From NCBI RefSeq assembly GCF_002746455.1, contig NZ_NWUW01000029.1:1-47250 (forward strand): a stretch of 47,250 bases of DNA. The letters run 5' to 3'. Every line of letters starts with the position of its first letter. Positions within the stretch are counted from its first letter, which is position 1. Made by a program: the position numbers and the translations under genes. Origin of the DNA: Bacillus fungorum (lineage in GTDB: Bacteria; Bacillota; Bacilli; Bacillales; Bacillaceae_G). The notes below the pieces were generated by a model, which had not been told where the DNA came from, ran no database searches, and worked only from the letters and a program-made list of their open reading frames with translations. This document shows positions 7,347-16,259 of the stretch, in pieces.

Positions 7347-7670
7347 AGTACCAACGCTCCTATTTCGAATTAACTAAGTTTACTTTTCCCGATATGCTCG
7401 GAAATAAATAATAACATGAAAAAGTGGAATGATAAAACGAAAGTTACATGTTCTATAGTAGGTCGCTCGTTTCGAGTATTCTGTATTAAAAAAGGAGAAT
7501 TTCCCTTTTATATAACAGTTTGGAAATAGGAGATTTATCCATAAAAAATTCAAAAATAAAAACTACACATCTATACAACTATATGTTATTATGGTTATGT
7601 AATAGAAAGCGTTTTCTAAAGCGTACTTATAATGATAACGATTTCATAAATTGAATTAGGGGGAATTAAA
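7347..7670. other. divergent intergenic region glsA / PTS gene
   Basis: About 320 bases hold the promoters of the two divergent genes. Only the cre site at 7603-7618 and the AGGGGGAA ribosome site before the PTS gene are readable with confidence. I see no RNA gene or coding frame with a start signal here. Confidence 0.5.
7603..7618. promoter_or_regulatory. cre site upstream of PTS gene
   Basis: TAGAAAGCGTTTTCTA is a near-palindrome that fits the cre core (WGWAANCGNTWNCW). It lies about 53 bases before the start of the PTS gene and would place it under CcpA carbon catabolite control. Confidence 0.65.
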
Positions 7671-9173
7671 ATGTTGCAGTTTTTACAACGTATTGGTAAA
7701 GCGTTAATGCTTCCAATCGCCGTACTACCAGCAGCAGGATTATTGCTTCGTTTAGGGCAACCAGATGTATTTGATATTCCTGTTATGGCACAGGCCGGTG
7801 CAGCTGTTTTTGATAACTTAGCACTTATTTTTGCAATTGGTATTGCAATCGGTCTTTCAGTGGATGGTAGTGGCGCAGCAGGTCTTGCAGGTGCAATTGG
7901 TTATCTTGTTATGAAAAATAGTATTGATGCACTTAGCAAAGGGTATTCTACTGCTGAATTACAAGATAAATTAGGCAAAGTCCAAGATTTAATAGGTAAT
8001 AGCGCTAATGTAGATCCATCTAAGCTTGCAGATACAATGACACAAGTATCTAAGGCAGCCGAATTATCGACTAAAGTGGATATGAAAGTTTTAGGTGGTA
8101 TTATTGTCGGTGTTATAGCAGGACTTCTTTATAATAAATTCCATAAAATTAAACTTCCAGAATGGTTAGGGTTCTTTGCTGGAAAACGTTTCGTTCCGAT
8201 TGTTACATCGGTTGTGATGCTAATATTAGGAATTCTATTTGCACAAATTTGGCCAACAATTCAAAATGGTATTGATGCATTAGCTCATGGAATTGTTAAT
8301 TTAGGTGCAATTGGTTCAGGATTGTTTGGTTTATTAAACCGTCTATTAATCCCAATTGGTTTACACCACGTAATGAACACATACTTCTGGTTTGTATTTG
8401 GGGACTTTACAAATGCAGCAGGTAATGTTGTGAATGGTGATATTGCTCGTTTCCTTGCGGGTGATAAAACAGCAGGTATGTTCATGACAGGTTTCTTCCC
8501 AGTTATGATGTTCGGTTTACCAGCAGCATGTTTCGCAATGATTGCGGCTGCTAAGCCAGAAAAACGTAAAATGGTTACAGGTATGTTAGGTGGTCTAGCA
8601 TTAACTTCATTCTTAACTGGTATTACAGAACCAATTGAATTCTCATTCATGTTCTTATCACCAGTATTATATGGTATTCATGCTGTATTAACAGGTCTGT
8701 CTCTATTCATTACAACATCACTTGGTATTCACGATGGTTTCTCATTTAGTGCCGGTGCAATCGATTTTGCTTTAAACTTCGGTATTGCAACAAAACCATT
8801 GTTACTAGCAGGAATCGGTTTAATTTACGCAGCAATTTACTTTGTAGTATTCTACTTCTTAATTAAGAAGTTCGACCTAAAAACTCCTGGTCGTGAAGAT
8901 GAAGAGGAAGTAGTTGAAGGCGAAGAAGCTCCAGTTGCAGGTTCAATTGGTGAAACTTACGTAGCAGCTTTAGGCGGAAAAGAAAACTTAACAGTTATTG
9001 ATAACTGTGCAACACGTCTACGCTTACAAGTGAAAGATGCTGGTCAAGTAAACGAAGCCGCATTAAAACGTGCTGGTGCAAAAGGTGTTATGAAATTAAG
9101 TAACACGAGTGTCCAAGTTATCGTAGGTACAAATGTTGAATCTGTTGCCGATGATATGAAAAAACACGTATAA
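7671..9173 (+). CDS. nagP: PTS system N-acetylglucosamine-type EIICB component
   Basis: This 500-residue membrane permease takes up and phosphorylates a hexose, most likely N-acetylglucosamine. The EIIC domain (about 1-400, multiple membrane segments) has GITEPIEFSFMF and IGLHHVMNTYFWF, typical of the glucose/GlcNAc family. The EIIB domain follows a short acidic linker, with the phosphorylated cysteine in DNCATRLRLQV (Cys446). There is no EIIA domain, so a separate EIIA-Glc must serve it. Insertion of a loop around residues 80-130 is larger than in PtsG. GlcNAc is preferred over glucose by overall resemblance to NagP/NagE. Confidence 0.82.
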   Translation: MLQFLQRIGKALMLPIAVLPAAGLLLRLGQPDVFDIPVMAQAGAAVFDNLALIFAIGIAIGLSVDGSGAAGLAGAIGYLVMKNSIDALSKGYSTAELQDKLGKVQDLIGNSANVDPSKLADTMTQVSKAAELSTKVDMKVLGGIIVGVIAGLLYNKFHKIKLPEWLGFFAGKRFVPIVTSVVMLILGILFAQIWPTIQNGIDALAHGIVNLGAIGSGLFGLLNRLLIPIGLHHVMNTYFWFVFGDFTNAAGNVVNGDIARFLAGDKTAGMFMTGFFPVMMFGLPAACFAMIAAAKPEKRKMVTGMLGGLALTSFLTGITEPIEFSFMFLSPVLYGIHAVLTGLSLFITTSLGIHDGFSFSAGAIDFALNFGIATKPLLLAGIGLIYAAIYFVVFYFLIKKFDLKTPGREDEEEVVEGEEAPVAGSIGETYVAALGGKENLTVIDNCATRLRLQVKDAGQVNEAALKRAGAKGVMKLSNTSVQVIVGTNVESVADDMKKHV

Positions 9174-9183
9174 ATAATTAGAT

Positions 9184-9240
9184 AAGAGGATATCCCAAAA
9201 GATTGATAACATCAGTTTTTTAGAGGATATCCTCTTTTCT
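9184..9240 (+). terminator. terminator after PTS gene
   Basis: AAGAGGATATCC (9184-9195) pairs with GGATATCCTCTT (9224-9235), followed by a T-rich stretch. The loop is long at 28 bases, but the 12-bp stem is perfect. Confidence 0.75.
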
Positions 9241-9400
9241 TATGTTAAAAATTTAATAGGAATCTTACTTTTGTAAATTTTCTTTTTCTTTTTTATGCAT
9301 ATAGGTTGGTAATATGTACAGTGCGTGATAAAGTAGGGATGACATAGAATGAAGTATCCATAATCTACTAAAATAAATCTTTAATAAAGGAAGTAAATTA

Positions 9401-10669
9401 TTGGTGAATAAGGGGAAAAAAGTAATCATGGATCAGGAAAAAAATAATGCGAATGGGAAATCAAGTCGGCCAATTGTATACATAAAAAGAACAATCATTC
9501 TCGTCTTACTATCTTCACTTGTATATTTCATGTATACAAAAATTGTTGCGCATAATAAGAAAGAAGAAACTTTAAAAGCAGCAGCAGAAATGAAGAAACA
9601 AGAGGAGTTAAAAAAGAAAGAAGAAAAAAAGAAGCAAGAAGCACAAAAACAAAAAGAACAGGAAGAACAAGTGAAGCAAGCACAAGTTGTGGAGAAGCCT
9701 GCTGAGGGACCACCTCAAGAAATTAATGAAAACGCTCAATTAGATCAATATTTACAAAACGCAGGGTTTAGTGGGACAGCAGTCATTGTGAAGAACGGAA
9801 AAGTTCTTTTGAATAAAGGATACGGTATGGCGAACAAAGAGAAACAAGTACCGAATAATTCAGAGACAACTTTTTATATTGGTTCTATTTCAAAGGCGTT
9901 TGTAGCGACTGCTATTATGCAATTAAAAGATCAAAATAAATTAAACATAGAGGATACGGTTGCAAAGTATATTCCAGATTTCCCTCGAGGTAATGGTATT
10001 CAGTTAAAACATTTACTAACACATACATCAGGAATTCCAGAGTATGAGCAGGGAACAGAGGATATTTCTCATGAAGAATTGATAAAACGAATAGGAAAGC
10101 AAAAGCGTATTGGGAGTCCGGGAGAGAAATGGAAGTATTCGGATTCAAACTATTCTATACTTGCCTACATCGCTGAGAAGGTAAGTGGACAACCGTTAGA
10201 AGAGTATATTAAACAACATATTTTTGCTACTGCTGGTATGAAACATTCTGGTTTCGGTAAAGCGTTAGAGCAAACAAGATTCCCGTCGACAGGTTATAAA
10301 ATAGTAAATAACAATATGACAACACCTAATATTCCAAGTATGTCACAACTATATGGTTGTGGTGATATATATACAAGTGCACATGATTTATATTTATTTA
10401 ATGAAGCACTCTTCTCTGGAAAGTTAATTTCAAAAGAGAGCTACGATCAAATGTTTACAGGCGGAAAAAAAGATTACGGATTTGGTTGGTATGTAGACCC
10501 GGGAAGTTATTCGAATCACGGTGTAATGCCAGGATGGAATTGTTTAAATGGATTTAGTAAAAACGGCAGTGTGTATGTCGTTTTATTATCTAACATTCAA
10601 AACAACATTAAATCGTTTGGTAAAGTGAATAACGACATTTATACGATGTTGCGAAATATTGAAGTGTAA
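9401..10669 (+). CDS. membrane-anchored serine hydrolase (beta-lactamase/PBP4*-like)
   Basis: This protein of up to 422 residues has an N-terminal membrane anchor (about 30-47), a Lys/Glu/Gln-rich coiled linker (52-95) and a class C beta-lactamase-type domain. The catalytic SxxK is SISK (162-165), the second motif is YSD (246-248), and a HG pair lies near the end (SNHGVMPGW). These proteins act outside the membrane as D-aminopeptidases, esterases or carboxypeptidases; the substrate is unknown. TTG 9401 follows AAAGGAAG at good spacing. ATG 9428, after AAGGGG at longer spacing, is the alternative start. The gene stands alone. Confidence 0.8.
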   Translation: MVNKGKKVIMDQEKNNANGKSSRPIVYIKRTIILVLLSSLVYFMYTKIVAHNKKEETLKAAAEMKKQEELKKKEEKKKQEAQKQKEQEEQVKQAQVVEKPAEGPPQEINENAQLDQYLQNAGFSGTAVIVKNGKVLLNKGYGMANKEKQVPNNSETTFYIGSISKAFVATAIMQLKDQNKLNIEDTVAKYIPDFPRGNGIQLKHLLTHTSGIPEYEQGTEDISHEELIKRIGKQKRIGSPGEKWKYSDSNYSILAYIAEKVSGQPLEEYIKQHIFATAGMKHSGFGKALEQTRFPSTGYKIVNNNMTTPNIPSMSQLYGCGDIYTSAHDLYLFNEALFSGKLISKESYDQMFTGGKKDYGFGWYVDPGSYSNHGVMPGWNCLNGFSKNGSVYVVLLSNIQNNIKSFGKVNNDIYTMLRNIEV

Positions 10670-10671
10670 GA

Positions 10672-10698
10672 GGCTATCCTTTTGGATAGTCTTTTTTT
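10672..10698 (+). terminator. terminator after serine hydrolase
   Basis: GGCTATCC and GGATAGTC form an 8-bp stem (one G-T pair) around TTTT, followed by a T tract. Confidence 0.8.
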
Positions 10699-10731
10699 AT
10701 TGAGGAAGTGTAGGTGCAATGAGATAATGAA

Positions 10732-10887
10732 ATAAAGTGAAACTTTAATCAGTGGGGGGCTTCATCCCACACTGATTATTAGTTGAACCAATCGGGCTTT
10801 TACGGGCAGTTGATCCCCCACCTAACTTCTTTGCTTTCGCCGAATTTTGAGATGGGGGTCTTACTGCCCGGCAAATAGCGGGGTAAA
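10732..10887. repeat. bcr1-like repeat element, copy 1
   Basis: About 146 bases (10737-10882) are nearly identical to 30621-30767. Shared marks are GTGAAACTTTAATCAGTGGG, a first hairpin (AATCAGTGGG / CCACACTGATT) and a second, nested hairpin closed by GGGCAGT / ACTGCCC around CCCCCACCT and its partner. The flanks are ATAAA on the left and GTAAA on the right, a degenerate form of the five-base target duplication known for bcr1 of the B. cereus group. The name is from memory; the repeat itself is seen directly. Confidence 0.75.
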
Positions 10888-10905
10888 TGGAAAAGGGGGA
10901 GGGAT

Positions 10906-11721
10906 ATGAGTATACATAAGCATCACGCACGTAATGCAAAACGCATTTTTTTTGTATCTGTAATTATATGGATTATCGTCGCAATTGTATTAGTGATGGA
11001 ATATAAAAAAGGGATGCTATTCACTTTGGAGAAAGAAAATCTGAAATTAATAGGTGTTGTACTACCGGCATTTGGATTATTAATATATAGCTTTATGGAA
11101 AAACGAAGATCAAAAATGCTTAAACAGGAACATTATAATATAGAGACTTCTGAATTATTTGAGCAACAAAAATTTGTTGTTCGCAAAGAGGTAGGGGTAT
11201 TTCAAGTAATAACGTACTTTGGATTAGATGGAAATACAGTAGGGTTTTTAAAAGAAGAGTATGATTTTGTTATTCAACGTGTATGGCAAGTTGTACTTTT
11301 TTTTCTTTTTAAGGGACTACATAAGCAACAATTTTATTTATATAATCACTCGGGAGAAAGATTGTTGCGTGTTCAAAAGGAGATGGGAGTACGCAACTTC
11401 TATACTTTTTCTAATGTAGATGGAAAGAAAATTGGAGAGTTGAAACAAGTACTAAGTTTAACAAAGTGGGAATGGATCTTTTTAGGGGTGGATGGTAAAG
11501 AACTTGGTAAAGTGACTGGGGACCTTTCAGCAACAATGCAGAAAATAGACTGGCGAGATGGAACGCATATTGATGTGAAAGAAGATGGTATTCCGTTAGA
11601 AGCTGTTAAGTATTTCTCGGCAAGCGGTGGTTCACTTGTTACAGCTTCTATAAGTGAACAGGCAGAATTACCACGAGCGGTTTATTACAGTGTTTCTGCC
11701 ATAATTACAATTAAAAATTAA
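10906..11721 (+). CDS. membrane protein with tubby-like C-terminal region, unknown
   Basis: This 271-residue protein has two N-terminal membrane segments (about 12-30 and 45-61). The soluble part has repeated strand-type units such as FYLYNHSGERLLRVQKE, NVDGKKIGELKQ and GVDGKELGKVTG, reminiscent of the tubby C-terminal/LURP-like beta barrel. No catalytic residues are evident. ATG 10906 follows AAGGGGGAGGG closely. The bcr repeat ends only about 20 bases before the start, so the repeat probably lies in the 5' leader of this gene. The function is not known. Confidence 0.65.
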   Translation: MSIHKHHARNAKRIFFVSVIIWIIVAIVLVMEYKKGMLFTLEKENLKLIGVVLPAFGLLIYSFMEKRRSKMLKQEHYNIETSELFEQQKFVVRKEVGVFQVITYFGLDGNTVGFLKEEYDFVIQRVWQVVLFFLFKGLHKQQFYLYNHSGERLLRVQKEMGVRNFYTFSNVDGKKIGELKQVLSLTKWEWIFLGVDGKELGKVTGDLSATMQKIDWRDGTHIDVKEDGIPLEAVKYFSASGGSLVTASISEQAELPRAVYYSVSAIITIKN

Positions 11722-11730
11722 AATATATAT

Positions 11731-11761
11731 AAAGATAGATGGGATACCATCTATCTTTTTT
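11731..11761 (+). terminator. intrinsic terminator
   Basis: GATAGATGG and CCATCTATC form a perfect 9-bp stem around GATA, followed by a T tract. Confidence 0.88.
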
Positions 11762-11889
11762 ATGTGATTAGAACATATTGTTTCGTTGAAAAATGTATGT
11801 CTTACCTATCACAAAAAAAGTCTGCTTTGTATACATTAAGATGTATGGATGTATTTTTTATATTTTAAAAATAATAGGAGGAGAAGTGT

Positions 11890-12291
11890 ATGTGTCTGTT
11901 CGGTAAGTATTGGAAAAAGTTATCGAGATTGTTTAATAGACAATTAGATTATTTTTTAGATAATAAGTTATTGCCTGCTGTGGAAAGACTTTTATTTTCA
12001 CAAAACTTTGCGAGATTTATTCAAAGAAACTCTAAGCAAGCTACGGAAGAATTTATTGAATCAAGTAGATTTCAATCTATTATTTGTAACATTTTAAAAG
12101 AATGTAATACATCACCTTTTAAAGAAATTGCAGAGCAGTATTTGGGTAAACACGTAGAAATCACTGTGACAGTTGGACAGTTAATGGGTGTAATTGTAGC
12201 AGTTGGTGATGATTTCTTAATATTGCAAGAAGGAATAGGAACAGAAGTTTTATTACCATTTACAAGTATTATATCAATTAAAGAAGCGTAA
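11890..12291 (+). CDS. DUF2642-containing protein
   Basis: This 133-residue protein has a basic, helical N-terminal half and a C-terminal small beta domain, YLGKHVEITVTVGQLMG...EVLLPFTSIISI, that resembles DUF2642, a fold found in Bacillus spore coat and related proteins. The ATG follows AGGAGGAGAAG. It is the first gene of what looks like a six-gene operon with a second DUF2642-like gene and sugar genes, so a spore-surface or envelope role is reasonable but inferred. There is no signal peptide. Confidence 0.6.
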   Translation: MCLFGKYWKKLSRLFNRQLDYFLDNKLLPAVERLLFSQNFARFIQRNSKQATEEFIESSRFQSIICNILKECNTSPFKEIAEQYLGKHVEITVTVGQLMGVIVAVGDDFLILQEGIGTEVLLPFTSIISIKEA

Positions 12292-12307
12292 GAAAGGAGA
12301 CTTATAT

Positions 12308-12502
12308 ATGTTATTTACTAATGAATTGCGTAAGCATGTTGGTGAGTTAGTGCAAGTTGTGACAGCGGTTGAAATTGTTGCGGGTATTCTGTTATCTGTG
12401 ACAGGCGGGGCAGTAAGTGTTCGTACATCACCTTCTTATGGACCACCGGAAGATGTAGTTGTACGTATTCCTATCATTTCTTATGTTCGTTTGGAAGGGT
12501 AA
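12308..12502 (+). CDS. short DUF2642-like protein
   Basis: This 64-residue protein appears to be a minimal version of the C-terminal domain of the gene before it: LRKHVGELVQVVTAVEIVAG...DVVVRIPIISYVRLEG. AAGGAGA precedes the ATG by a normal spacing, and the gap to the upstream gene is 16 bases. The following glycosyltransferase starts 13 bases after its stop, so translation is probably coupled. Function is unknown; it could be a scaffold or coat component made with the polysaccharide enzymes. Confidence 0.6.
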   Translation: MLFTNELRKHVGELVQVVTAVEIVAGILLSVTGGAVSVRTSPSYGPPEDVVVRIPIISYVRLEG

Positions 12503-12515
12503 GAGTGATACACGT

Positions 12516-14063
12516 ATGAGAGTATCAGTTGTTATTCCAGCGCATAATGAAGCGAGCACTTTATCACAAGTTTTAGTAGAAGTGGAGAAGTTGAAACCAT
12601 ATGAAATTATCGTAGTAGATAATGGATCGACAGATGGGACGAAAGAAATAGCGTTACAACATCATTGTCATGTCATTTATTATCAATATTCTCTTGGCAA
12701 TGATGTTGGACGGGCAATCGGAGCAAGAGAAGCGAAAGGTGACATTGTTTTGTTTTTAGATGGTGACATCGTCATTGATAATAAAGAGCTACAAAGCTTC
12801 ATAAAAGGAATTCAGCAAGGTCACCAAATTGTTGTGAATAATTTAACATGGTCTGTTTATTTAAAGATGAGACCGCATTATACGACAGTTGGCAAATTTA
12901 TGTTGAATCGCTATTTGAATAAAAAGGAGCTTGTTGTTGGATCTTTAATTGCAATTCCACATGCAATGAGTAGGGAAGTTATTCAGAAATTTGGTTGGTG
13001 GAATTTAGCAGATCCAGCACTGTTTCAAGCGATGGCGATGTCTAGAGGAGTAGATATTGTCGATATGGCTTCGGTCGATGTCATTCACACAAATAAAGTT
13101 CGTCCTGTTCATACTGGTGTATCAACCGGTTCGCCTTATCCGAAAGCGACTAGTCGTATTATGGGCGATCATTTACGTGCTTTGCAATACGTAATCGAAA
13201 CATACGGTAAACGCGGCGGTTTTTCGGAAGGAAACAGGGATAGAAAGTTTATAGGGAAGTATAAACCAGTTTTATTACAAAAGGGAAAAGCAAAATATAG
13301 TGCGATTATACCAGTATCAGAAGAAAAAATGACTATAAGATCTGTTATACAAGAAGTAAAAAAAGCAGGGATAGATGAAATTATAGTGGTTGCGAATGGC
13401 GCTGATATTGAGACAATTAAACAAGCAAAGCTAGAGAATGTTGTCGTTATTGAATTTGGGAAAGCGCTCGGACATAATGTGGCCCGAGCGATAGGAGCTA
13501 TGCATGCCACAGCTGATATTTGTTTATTTGTCGATGGTGATTTTGTTATTCCGGGAAAAAAACTAATTCCATTTTTACATGCTATTGAAGATGGGAATGA
13601 TGTGGCGTTAAATGATTTACAGTGTTTATTAGATATGTTTCATCCGGCAGACCCAATTAGCATGGGAAAATATTTTATGAATTTGGTAGCGAAACGACCA
13701 GATTTATGGAATAACTCATTAACGGCAGTACCACATGCTATGCATAAAAAGGTAATAGAGAAAATAGGATATGATTCTCTTATCATTCCACCACTGGCTC
13801 AAATGAAAGCTATTTTGGAGGGATTCTCTATTACAGCGGTAGAATTTGTAGATGTTATAAAAACAAATCGAGTACGCCCAGAGCAACATGGATTTGTAAA
13901 TGGGCGTATTCCAGCATTTGATCGTATTTTTGGTGATCAACTTGAGGCAATTGCATATTTATTGCAATCCACAAACAAACGCGGGAGTTTTACAGATGGA
14001 GAGCGGGATCGAAATATAATTCAACAATTGAGAAAGGAAGAAGAGAATACAGATGAATGTTAG
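12516..14063 (+). CDS. twin-domain family 2 glycosyltransferase (first copy)
   Basis: This 515-residue protein contains two GT2 (GT-A fold) domains in tandem. Domain 1 (about 1-235) has VSVVIPAHNE, VDNGSTDGT and DGD (82-84). Domain 2 (about 258-500) has SAIIPVSEE, a degraded VANGADIET in place of NGSxDGT, and DGD (340-342). Both carry LG-N-RAIGA and later H-x-GDHLRA/GDQLEA repeats. No membrane segment is evident. ATG 12516 was chosen because the GT2 fold begins there; no strong RBS is seen, so it is likely coupled to the upstream gene. Its stop overlaps the next start by 11 bases. The acceptor and donor are unknown; the neighbours suggest a modified UDP-GlcNAc derivative. Confidence 0.78.
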   Translation: MRVSVVIPAHNEASTLSQVLVEVEKLKPYEIIVVDNGSTDGTKEIALQHHCHVIYYQYSLGNDVGRAIGAREAKGDIVLFLDGDIVIDNKELQSFIKGIQQGHQIVVNNLTWSVYLKMRPHYTTVGKFMLNRYLNKKELVVGSLIAIPHAMSREVIQKFGWWNLADPALFQAMAMSRGVDIVDMASVDVIHTNKVRPVHTGVSTGSPYPKATSRIMGDHLRALQYVIETYGKRGGFSEGNRDRKFIGKYKPVLLQKGKAKYSAIIPVSEEKMTIRSVIQEVKKAGIDEIIVVANGADIETIKQAKLENVVVIEFGKALGHNVARAIGAMHATADICLFVDGDFVIPGKKLIPFLHAIEDGNDVALNDLQCLLDMFHPADPISMGKYFMNLVAKRPDLWNNSLTAVPHAMHKKVIEKIGYDSLIIPPLAQMKAILEGFSITAVEFVDVIKTNRVRPEQHGFVNGRIPAFDRIFGDQLEAIAYLLQSTNKRGSFTDGERDRNIIQQLRKEEENTDEC

Positions 14064-15297
14064 TAGTACAGTTGCCATTATCGGATTAGGATATGTTGGC
14101 CTTCCTTTGGCAGTTCATTTTGCAGAGAGAGGACATACAGTAATTGGATTAGATAAAGATACTAGAAAAATAGAATCAATTATAAAAGGAGAAAGTTATA
14201 TTCCGGATGTTTCTTCTAAATTGTTACAAAGTTTATTGACTAAAAAAAAATTAATAGTAAATACACCGGATCAAGGTATTGCTGATTTTCAAAATAGTGA
14301 TTACGTTATTGTCACTGTTCCGACTCCAATTAATGAAAAAAGAGAACCAGACTTAAGTGCCCTCATTTCAGCTTCGCATTATATACAACAAAACCTTCAA
14401 AAAGGACAAACCTTCATTTTTGAAAGCTCCACATATCCAGGTACGCTCGAGGAAGTTATTATTCCGATTATTTCTCAAACAGGAAAAAAGGTAGGAGAGG
14501 ATTTCTATATCGGATACTCCCCTGAAAGAATTGATCCAGCTAACAGTCAATATTCCGTTCAAACAATTCCAAAAGTAATTAGTGGACAAACAGAAAAGTG
14601 TAAACAAAAAGTACAGGATTTATATAGCACCATCTTTGACGTAATTGTTCCTGTTAGCTCTCCAAAAGTAGCAGAGATGTGTAAGCTATTTGAAAATATT
14701 CAACGTTTAGTGAACATCTCGTTAGTAAACGAGTTAAATATGTTGTGTGAAAGTTTAGGAATCGATTTTTATGAGTCACTTGAAGCGGCATCTACAAAAC
14801 CATTTGGATTTACTCCGTATTGGCCAGGGCCAGGGATAGGGGGACACTGTATTCCGGTAGATCCTTTATATTTCCAGTGGAGAATAAAAAAGAATGGAGC
14901 AATTAGTCAATTAATTGAGGCGGCACATGTAATTAATGAAGAAATGCCAGAGAAAATGGCCTGGAAAGTAAAAGGTGTGGTGCAACCACCTGCAACTGTT
15001 TTAGTTGTAGGGATTGCATATAAGAAAGATGTAAATGACTTAAGAGAATCACCAGCGTTGCCAATCATTGAATTGTTAATAAATGAAGGATATGAGATAG
15101 AATATCACGATCCATATATTTCTTCTGCAAAATTTGGAGATAAGGTGTACCAATCTGTTTCTTTGGATGAACAAGTCCTTAAACAAGCGGATTGTATTTT
15201 AATTTTAACTGATCACTCTAATATTGATTGGAAGCTTTTTAAAGGAATGAAGCGAGTAATAGATACACGTGGAATTATAAAGAAGGTGAGTGTATGA
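14053..15297 (+). CDS. UDP-N-acetylglucosamine 6-dehydrogenase-type enzyme (WbpA family)
   Basis: This 414-residue NAD-dependent nucleotide-sugar dehydrogenase oxidises C6 of a UDP-hexose twice to a uronate. The N-terminal Rossmann motif is GLGYVG (11-16). The catalytic cysteine lies in GGHCIPVDPLYF (Cys266), and ESSTYPGTLEEV and GYSPERIDP are typical of the WbpA/UDP-GlcNAc branch rather than UDP-glucose dehydrogenase. It overlaps the genes on both sides. With the SDR gene that follows it matches the UGlcNAcDH/UXNAcS pair reported for UDP-XylNAc synthesis in the B. cereus group. The exact substrate is inferred. Confidence 0.8.
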   Translation: MNVSSTVAIIGLGYVGLPLAVHFAERGHTVIGLDKDTRKIESIIKGESYIPDVSSKLLQSLLTKKKLIVNTPDQGIADFQNSDYVIVTVPTPINEKREPDLSALISASHYIQQNLQKGQTFIFESSTYPGTLEEVIIPIISQTGKKVGEDFYIGYSPERIDPANSQYSVQTIPKVISGQTEKCKQKVQDLYSTIFDVIVPVSSPKVAEMCKLFENIQRLVNISLVNELNMLCESLGIDFYESLEAASTKPFGFTPYWPGPGIGGHCIPVDPLYFQWRIKKNGAISQLIEAAHVINEEMPEKMAWKVKGVVQPPATVLVVGIAYKKDVNDLRESPALPIIELLINEGYEIEYHDPYISSAKFGDKVYQSVSLDEQVLKQADCILILTDHSNIDWKLFKGMKRVIDTRGIIKKVSV

Positions 15298-16259
15298 GTA
15301 AGAAATGTTTAATTACAGGTGGAGCAGGATTTATTGGATCACATTTAGCTGAAGAGCTGGTGAAAAGAGGTTATGGGGTCACGATCGTTGATAACTTCTA
15401 TAAAGGAAAAAATAAATATCATGATGAATTGATGAAAGAGATTCGGGTTATTCCAATAAGTGTTTTAGATAAAAATTCTATTTATGAATTAGTAAATCAA
15501 CATGATGTAGTGTTTCATTTAGCGGCAATTTTAGGTGTAAAAACGACAATGGAAAAGAGTATAGAGCTTATTGAAACGAATTTTGATGGAACGAGAAACA
15601 TTTTACAAGCAGCGCTAAAAGAAAAGAAGAAAGTAGTCTTTGCTTCTACTTCAGAAGTATATGGTAAGGCAAAGCCACCCTTCTCTGAAGAGGGGGATCG
15701 ATTATACGGGGCAACTTCTAAAATACGTTGGAGCTATGCAATTTGTAAAACGTTAGAAGAAACATTATGTTTAGGATACGCATTAGAAGGTTTACCGGTA
15801 ACGATTGTTCGTTATTTTAATATTTATGGTCCAAGAGCGAAAGATGGTCCGTATGCAGGGGTAATCCCACGATTTATCCGTGCTGCCCTGCAAGGGGAAG
15901 ACATTCTCGTATATGGAGATGGAAAGCAGACACGTTGCTTTACGTATGTAAGTGATGCGGTAGAGGCAACGATTCGAGCAATGGATGAGAAGGTAAATGG
16001 TGAGATTATTAATATAGGTTCTGAGAATGAAAAGAGTATAAAAGAAGTAGCGGCAGTAATAAAAAAATTAACGAATTCTTCTTCAAAAATTGTCCAAGTA
16101 CCTTTCGAAGAGGTATATCCACATGGCTTTGAAGAAATTCCAAATAGAAGACCAGATGTAACGAAATTAAGAGAACTTGTTCAATTTCAAGCGAAAGTAA
16201 CGTGGGAACAAGGGTTGAAAGAAACTATTAAATGGTTTCGTGAAGAAAACAATGGCTAA
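15294..16259 (+). CDS. extended SDR epimerase/decarboxylase (probable UXNAcS-type)
   Basis: This 321-residue SDR protein has the NAD-binding motif TGGAGFIGSH near the start, HLAAILGVKTTMEKS, the serine region STSEVYG, the catalytic Tyr148-x3-Lys152 (YAICK) and RYFNIYGPRA. This pattern is shared by UDP-glucuronate decarboxylases and GalE-type epimerases. Its ATG overlaps the dehydrogenase stop (ATGA), so the two are coupled. Together they could turn UDP-GlcNAc into UDP-GlcNAcA and then into UDP-N-acetylxylosamine, as described for B. cytotoxicus. A 4-epimerase acting on UDP-GlcNAcA is the alternative. Confidence 0.75.
   Translation: MSKKCLITGGAGFIGSHLAEELVKRGYGVTIVDNFYKGKNKYHDELMKEIRVIPISVLDKNSIYELVNQHDVVFHLAAILGVKTTMEKSIELIETNFDGTRNILQAALKEKKKVVFASTSEVYGKAKPPFSEEGDRLYGATSKIRWSYAICKTLEETLCLGYALEGLPVTIVRYFNIYGPRAKDGPYAGVIPRFIRAALQGEDILVYGDGKQTRCFTYVSDAVEATIRAMDEKVNGEIINIGSENEKSIKEVAAVIKKLTNSSSKIVQVPFEEVYPHGFEEIPNRRPDVTKLRELVQFQAKVTWEQGLKETIKWFREENNG

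Noticed and set aside
7571..7586. A NagR-type operator before the PTS gene
   Set aside because: CTATACAACTATATG is only loosely similar to the NagR site and lacks its symmetry.
10732..10887. An insertion sequence or MITE with its own transposase nearby
   Set aside because: No transposase gene is present in the window; the element fits the non-coding bcr repeat class.
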